Source: Cyanobacteria bacterium QS_8_64_29 (GTDB lineage Bacteria > Cyanobacteriota > Cyanobacteriia > Cyanobacteriales > Rubidibacteraceae). From it: DNA of 43,865 nt. The stretch covers positions 1-43,865 of the forward strand of contig PXQH01000052.1 of the NCBI GenBank assembly GCA_003022125.1, read 5' to 3'. The notes beneath the pieces were generated by a model. That model did no database searches, had not been told where the DNA came from, and saw nothing but the letters and a program-made list of their open reading frames with translations. Positions 41,448-43,865 of this stretch are shown here, one piece after another. Every line of letters starts with the position of its first letter. Within the stretch, counting starts at the first letter, position 1. The translations under genes were made by a program, and so were the position numbers.

Positions 41448-41463
41448 GTTAAGCTAGGTTAAG
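41448..41463. repeat. Near-palindrome GTTAAGCTAGGTTAAG
   Basis: It resembles the perfect palindrome at 29092-29105 (14 of 16 positions with flanks). It sits between gatA and the hydrolase gene, 26 bases upstream of the latter's start. Confidence 0.4.
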
Positions 41464-41488
41464 CGCGCTTCTCCCGCCCCTGGAGCCG

Positions 41489-42382
41489 ATGCAGCAGCTC
41501 ACCTCGCTTCCGTTAGGCAAAGTTGCGCTCGCCCTACTGGGGGTAGCGGCGGCCGGCTACGCCCTTATCTGCCTGGTGCTTTGGGCCTGGCAGCCGCACT
41601 TGATTTTTAAGCCCACGCGCTCGCTAGAGCGCACCCCAGCGGATGCAGGCGCATCCTACGAGCAAGTCTGGGTACCGCTGGAGGAGACAGGCGAGCGCCT
41701 CTACGGTTGGTGGTTGCCGAGCGCGGCCCGTGACGCGCGCCCGTTGCTCTACTTGCACGGCAATGGCGGTACCATCGGCATCAACCTAGAGCAAGCCCAA
41801 CTGTTGCGCGCGTTGGGCTTTTCCGTGCTGCTGGTTGACTATCGCGGTTACGGTCGCAGCGACGGGCCGTTTCCCAACGAGCAGCGCGTCTATCAGGATG
41901 CGAAGGCGGCGTGGCGCTATCTGGTGCGGCAGCGCGGTTACGCGCCCGAGCGCATCTGGGCTTACGGTCACTCGCTGGGTGGAGCTGTCGCCATTGAGCT
42001 GGCAACGCGCCACCCGGCCATGGCGGGCGTCATTACCGAGGCTACCTTTACCTCCATTGCCAATATGGCCCGCCATCGCGGGCCGTACGAGCTCATCCCG
42101 CTCGAGCAGCTGCTGACGCAACGGTTTGACTCGCTGGCCAAAGTCCGCTCGCTCGAGGTCCCGCTGTTGCTCATCCACGGCACTGAGGACGCGGTCGTTC
42201 CGGCCCGCATGAGCCAGGCGCTGTACGAAGCCGCCAGCGACCCCAAGCAGCTGCTGCTCGTGCCCGGCGCCAACCACTGCCTGGCCCCCCACAGCCAAAG
42301 CGCAGCCGTACTAGCTGCTTCGAAGTACCGGCAGGCGATTCGCACCTTTGTCGAGCGGAACGCAGCCGTGTCCTCCCGCTAG
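41489..42382 (+). CDS. Membrane-anchored alpha/beta hydrolase (BEM46/ABHD13-like)
   Basis: A 297-residue serine hydrolase. A membrane anchor lies at residues 12-34 (VALALLGVAAAGYALICLVLW), followed by LLYLHGNGGTIGINLEQAQLL (oxyanion loop), LLVDYRGYGRSDGPFPNEQR, the nucleophile AYGHSLGGAVAIEL, the acid LLIHGTEDAVVP, and the base His in VPGANHCLA. The protein should sit on the inner face or in the periplasm depending on topology. Substrate unknown. It resembles the decayed fragment at 14517-14765. GGAG is 4 bases upstream of ATG 41489. Confidence 0.85.
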   Translation: MQQLTSLPLGKVALALLGVAAAGYALICLVLWAWQPHLIFKPTRSLERTPADAGASYEQVWVPLEETGERLYGWWLPSAARDARPLLYLHGNGGTIGINLEQAQLLRALGFSVLLVDYRGYGRSDGPFPNEQRVYQDAKAAWRYLVRQRGYAPERIWAYGHSLGGAVAIELATRHPAMAGVITEATFTSIANMARHRGPYELIPLEQLLTQRFDSLAKVRSLEVPLLLIHGTEDAVVPARMSQALYEAASDPKQLLLVPGANHCLAPHSQSAAVLAASKYRQAIRTFVERNAAVSSR

Positions 42383-42408
42383 GAGCCGCCCCAACCGAGG
42401 TGGAGCCG

Positions 42409-43275
42409 CTACCAGACAAAATCGGCAACGGGATCGCACTGCTCGAACGGTACGGCACTAGCGCCACCCAGCAGCACCGTCCGCTGCCGCAGGCCCTCAA
42501 CGCGCCTGGCAACGCGCTGGGGAATGCCGTAACCGCAGGCAACATGGCCTTTACCGGCTAGGACCACAATCGCGCGATCGCGGTTTTGCCGGTGGAGGCG
42601 CGCAATCCGCTGGGCCATGGTTTCGTCCCACAAGATCTGGGTGGCCCAAAAGCGCTCGAAGCCTTGGCGCTGCCGGCTACGGGGAGGGTCCCGATAGACT
42701 TGCCGAATAGCCCGGCGGTACTCGGGTGGACCGAGCTGCATTTGCGAGGGTGGGGGCAGGCAGCGCCACTCGGCGCTGCTCAGGCTCGCCAGGCCCTGCC
42801 GGGCAACTTGGCGTGCGGCCTCGGTGGGCGCATTCAGGGCTATCGCCGGCAACGCGCGGCTGCGGGCAAAGCGCAAGATGGGGGCGTAGTACTGCCAGGG
42901 GAATCCCCAGCGCTGCTCGTACTCGCTGCGCTCGCGCAGCTCGGTGTCGCTAATGTCACCGGCCAAGTAGCGATCCAGCGCGTCCTGAAAGGGCTGCTGG
43001 AACATCTCCATCGCGATGGTCAGTCGGTCGCGCTGGCGCGCCAGCGCCTGGATGATGGCTAGCTCGTCGCGGTGGTCCTGAGGCTGGGCGTGGGTCTCGC
43101 CCAAATAGACAACGTCCGCCTGAGCTAGGGCTTGCACGGTTTCCATCCGCGACAGTTGCCGCTCGCGCTTGGGAGAGTGCTCGTCGCCTAGCGCCGGCGG
43201 GGCCCCCCAGCACAACCCAGCCAGCACGACGGCAACAAGCGCACACACCAAGTCGAATGGCTGGTAGTGGTACAT
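42409..43275 (-). CDS. ChaN-like protein (DUF399, iron-regulated family)
   Basis: A 288-residue protein with an N-terminal secretion signal (LVCALVAVVLAGLCWGAPPALG). The family pattern is QADVVYLGETHAQPQDHRDELAIIQAL, AMEMFQQPFQDALDRYLAGDI, FRWGFPWQYYAPILRFAR in similar form, and IVVLAGKGHVACGYGIPQRV with a His. ChaN in Campylobacter binds heme cooperatively; in cyanobacteria and plants relatives (RETICULATA/ALBINO-type fusions) have no settled role. Here it is probably an exported protein. It lies convergent with the upstream hydrolase and next to an IS remnant. Confidence 0.8.
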   Translation of the reverse strand: MYHYQPFDLVCALVAVVLAGLCWGAPPALGDEHSPKRERQLSRMETVQALAQADVVYLGETHAQPQDHRDELAIIQALARQRDRLTIAMEMFQQPFQDALDRYLAGDISDTELRERSEYEQRWGFPWQYYAPILRFARSRALPAIALNAPTEAARQVARQGLASLSSAEWRCLPPPSQMQLGPPEYRRAIRQVYRDPPRSRQRQGFERFWATQILWDETMAQRIARLHRQNRDRAIVVLAGKGHVACGYGIPQRVARRVEGLRQRTVLLGGASAVPFEQCDPVADFVW

Positions 43276-43339
43276 GGTGATTGCGGCCGCTATGGCGCAG
43301 TCGGTGTCGCGCTAGTGGCTGGGTACTGGCAGAGCGACC

Positions 43340-43865
43340 ATGCTTAGTACTACAGCCACGGTTTGGAGTCGGGCGGTCTAGCTCGGTAGTGACAGCATCG
43401 CGCAACGCTTGGTGATGGCGACGCCAGTGCGACCAAAGCAGCGCCTGCTCGGCACTCTGCAAGCTGGGCAGTACTATCGCCAACAGTAGGCGTCGCACCT
43501 CGGGCTCGGTCAATGGGACCAGGCTCCCCCTTTTTCCCCCACCCGAGCCTCGTTGGCCTGGGCCCACACCGCCGCTGGGAACGCTAGGGCCAGCAGGGAG
43601 AGGGTAATGTGCCGGTACCAACCATGCCAGCTGCGCACCTCATATTCGTCCAAGCCCGTCTCCTGCTTGGCGGTTTCGAAGCAGGCTTCGATTCCTTGGG
43701 TAAGTACAGCTCGCGGTCGAGCAAGCAATGTCCCCGGGAGCTGCCCAGGGCCAGAAACACCCCAATCTGGCAGTTCTCTATCCGGCCGGCTGTCCCGCTG
43801 TACTGGGAGCCCCACCGAGTGCTGGCCCTTTTTGAGGAACCCTGTCTCGTCAACAATGAGCGTGC
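43340..43865 (-). pseudogene. Decayed IS701-type transposase (runs off the right edge)
   Basis: Pieces of one transposase appear on the minus strand in changing frames. The order is [17 protein letters not shown], then (frameshift) [20 protein letters not shown] and [10 protein letters not shown], then (deletion, shift) [20 protein letters not shown] and [18 protein letters not shown], then (shift) [26 protein letters not shown] and RCCHYRAR. The first DDE Asp lies in the VDETG piece and the Glu in IEACFE. At least four frame breaks and an internal deletion make it inactive. The outer end near 43340-43365 carries the sequence resembling the metG-flanking end. Confidence 0.75.

Noticed and set aside
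1-43865. CRISPR arrays, tRNA and rRNA genes
   Set aside because: I saw no spaced direct repeats and no cloverleaf-like sequence in any intergenic stretch.

Overview
The window reads as chromosomal DNA of a high-GC cyanobacterium. By eye it is about 60-65% GC (not computed). The case rests on the gene content: light-independent-looking housekeeping genes mixed with chlP (geranylgeranyl reductase), crtR (beta-carotene hydroxylase), a Ycf23/DUF561 protein, a LabA-like NYN protein and several cyanobacterial small proteins. The palindrome GCGATCGC (HIP1) is also scattered densely, with more than a dozen copies in the first 13.6 kb. No tRNA, rRNA or CRISPR array was seen.

Layout. Positions 1-103 are the end of an IS5-type element whose transposase runs off the left edge. 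It abuts and appears to cut off the 3' end of a frameshifted ABC-F ATPase gene (104-1785). Then come leuB, a divergent ABC exporter pair (3018-5774), a sucC/sucD-like pair whose alpha subunit lacks the catalytic histidine (5778-7864), a FetB-like permease, a DegT-type aminotransferase, ycf23 with a small gene, an AGCS sodium/amino-acid symporter, a small glycosyltransferase-like protein and a triple-repeat YrhK-like membrane protein. From about 13.55 to 18.43 kb there is no HIP1 site. The middle of this stretch (14.4-17.1 kb) is visibly AT-richer and carries an alpha/beta-hydrolase remnant and a two-gene module. In the module, one gene fuses a restriction-nuclease-like domain to a ParA ATPase; the other joins a ParB-like domain, a coiled coil and a helix-hairpin-helix. 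This is the best candidate for an undescribed system.

From 17.1 kb the core genome resumes: chlP, mnmA, a Dam-type methylase, a DUF501 protein, a tight operon of glycosyltransferase, SRPBCC protein and solute-binding lipoprotein, then sppA, aroH, crtR, a hydrolase and metG. The 5' end of metG is odd: an in-frame TAG lies just upstream of a GTG start, next to a sequence resembling an insertion-sequence end. Next are labA-like and lptC-like genes with overlapping stop and start. They are followed by plsX-fabH-fabD (fatty acid and phospholipid initiation) coupled to a zinc carboxypeptidase/aspartoacylase-like gene and era, then a SpoIID-like protein, a GNAT acetyltransferase, an ArsS-type radical SAM enzyme, a four-cysteine membrane protein, gatA, a membrane-anchored hydrolase and a ChaN-like protein. 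The right edge (about 43.34-43.87 kb) is a decayed IS701-type transposase.

The genes work together mainly as membrane and cell-envelope biology (plsX/fabH/fabD, lptC, SpoIID, ABC exporters), pigment synthesis (chlP, crtR) and translation/RNA modification (mnmA, metG, gatA, era). Accessory material is limited to the two IS edges and the 14.4-17.1 kb island. All functional calls come from reading motifs by eye; no database search was run.
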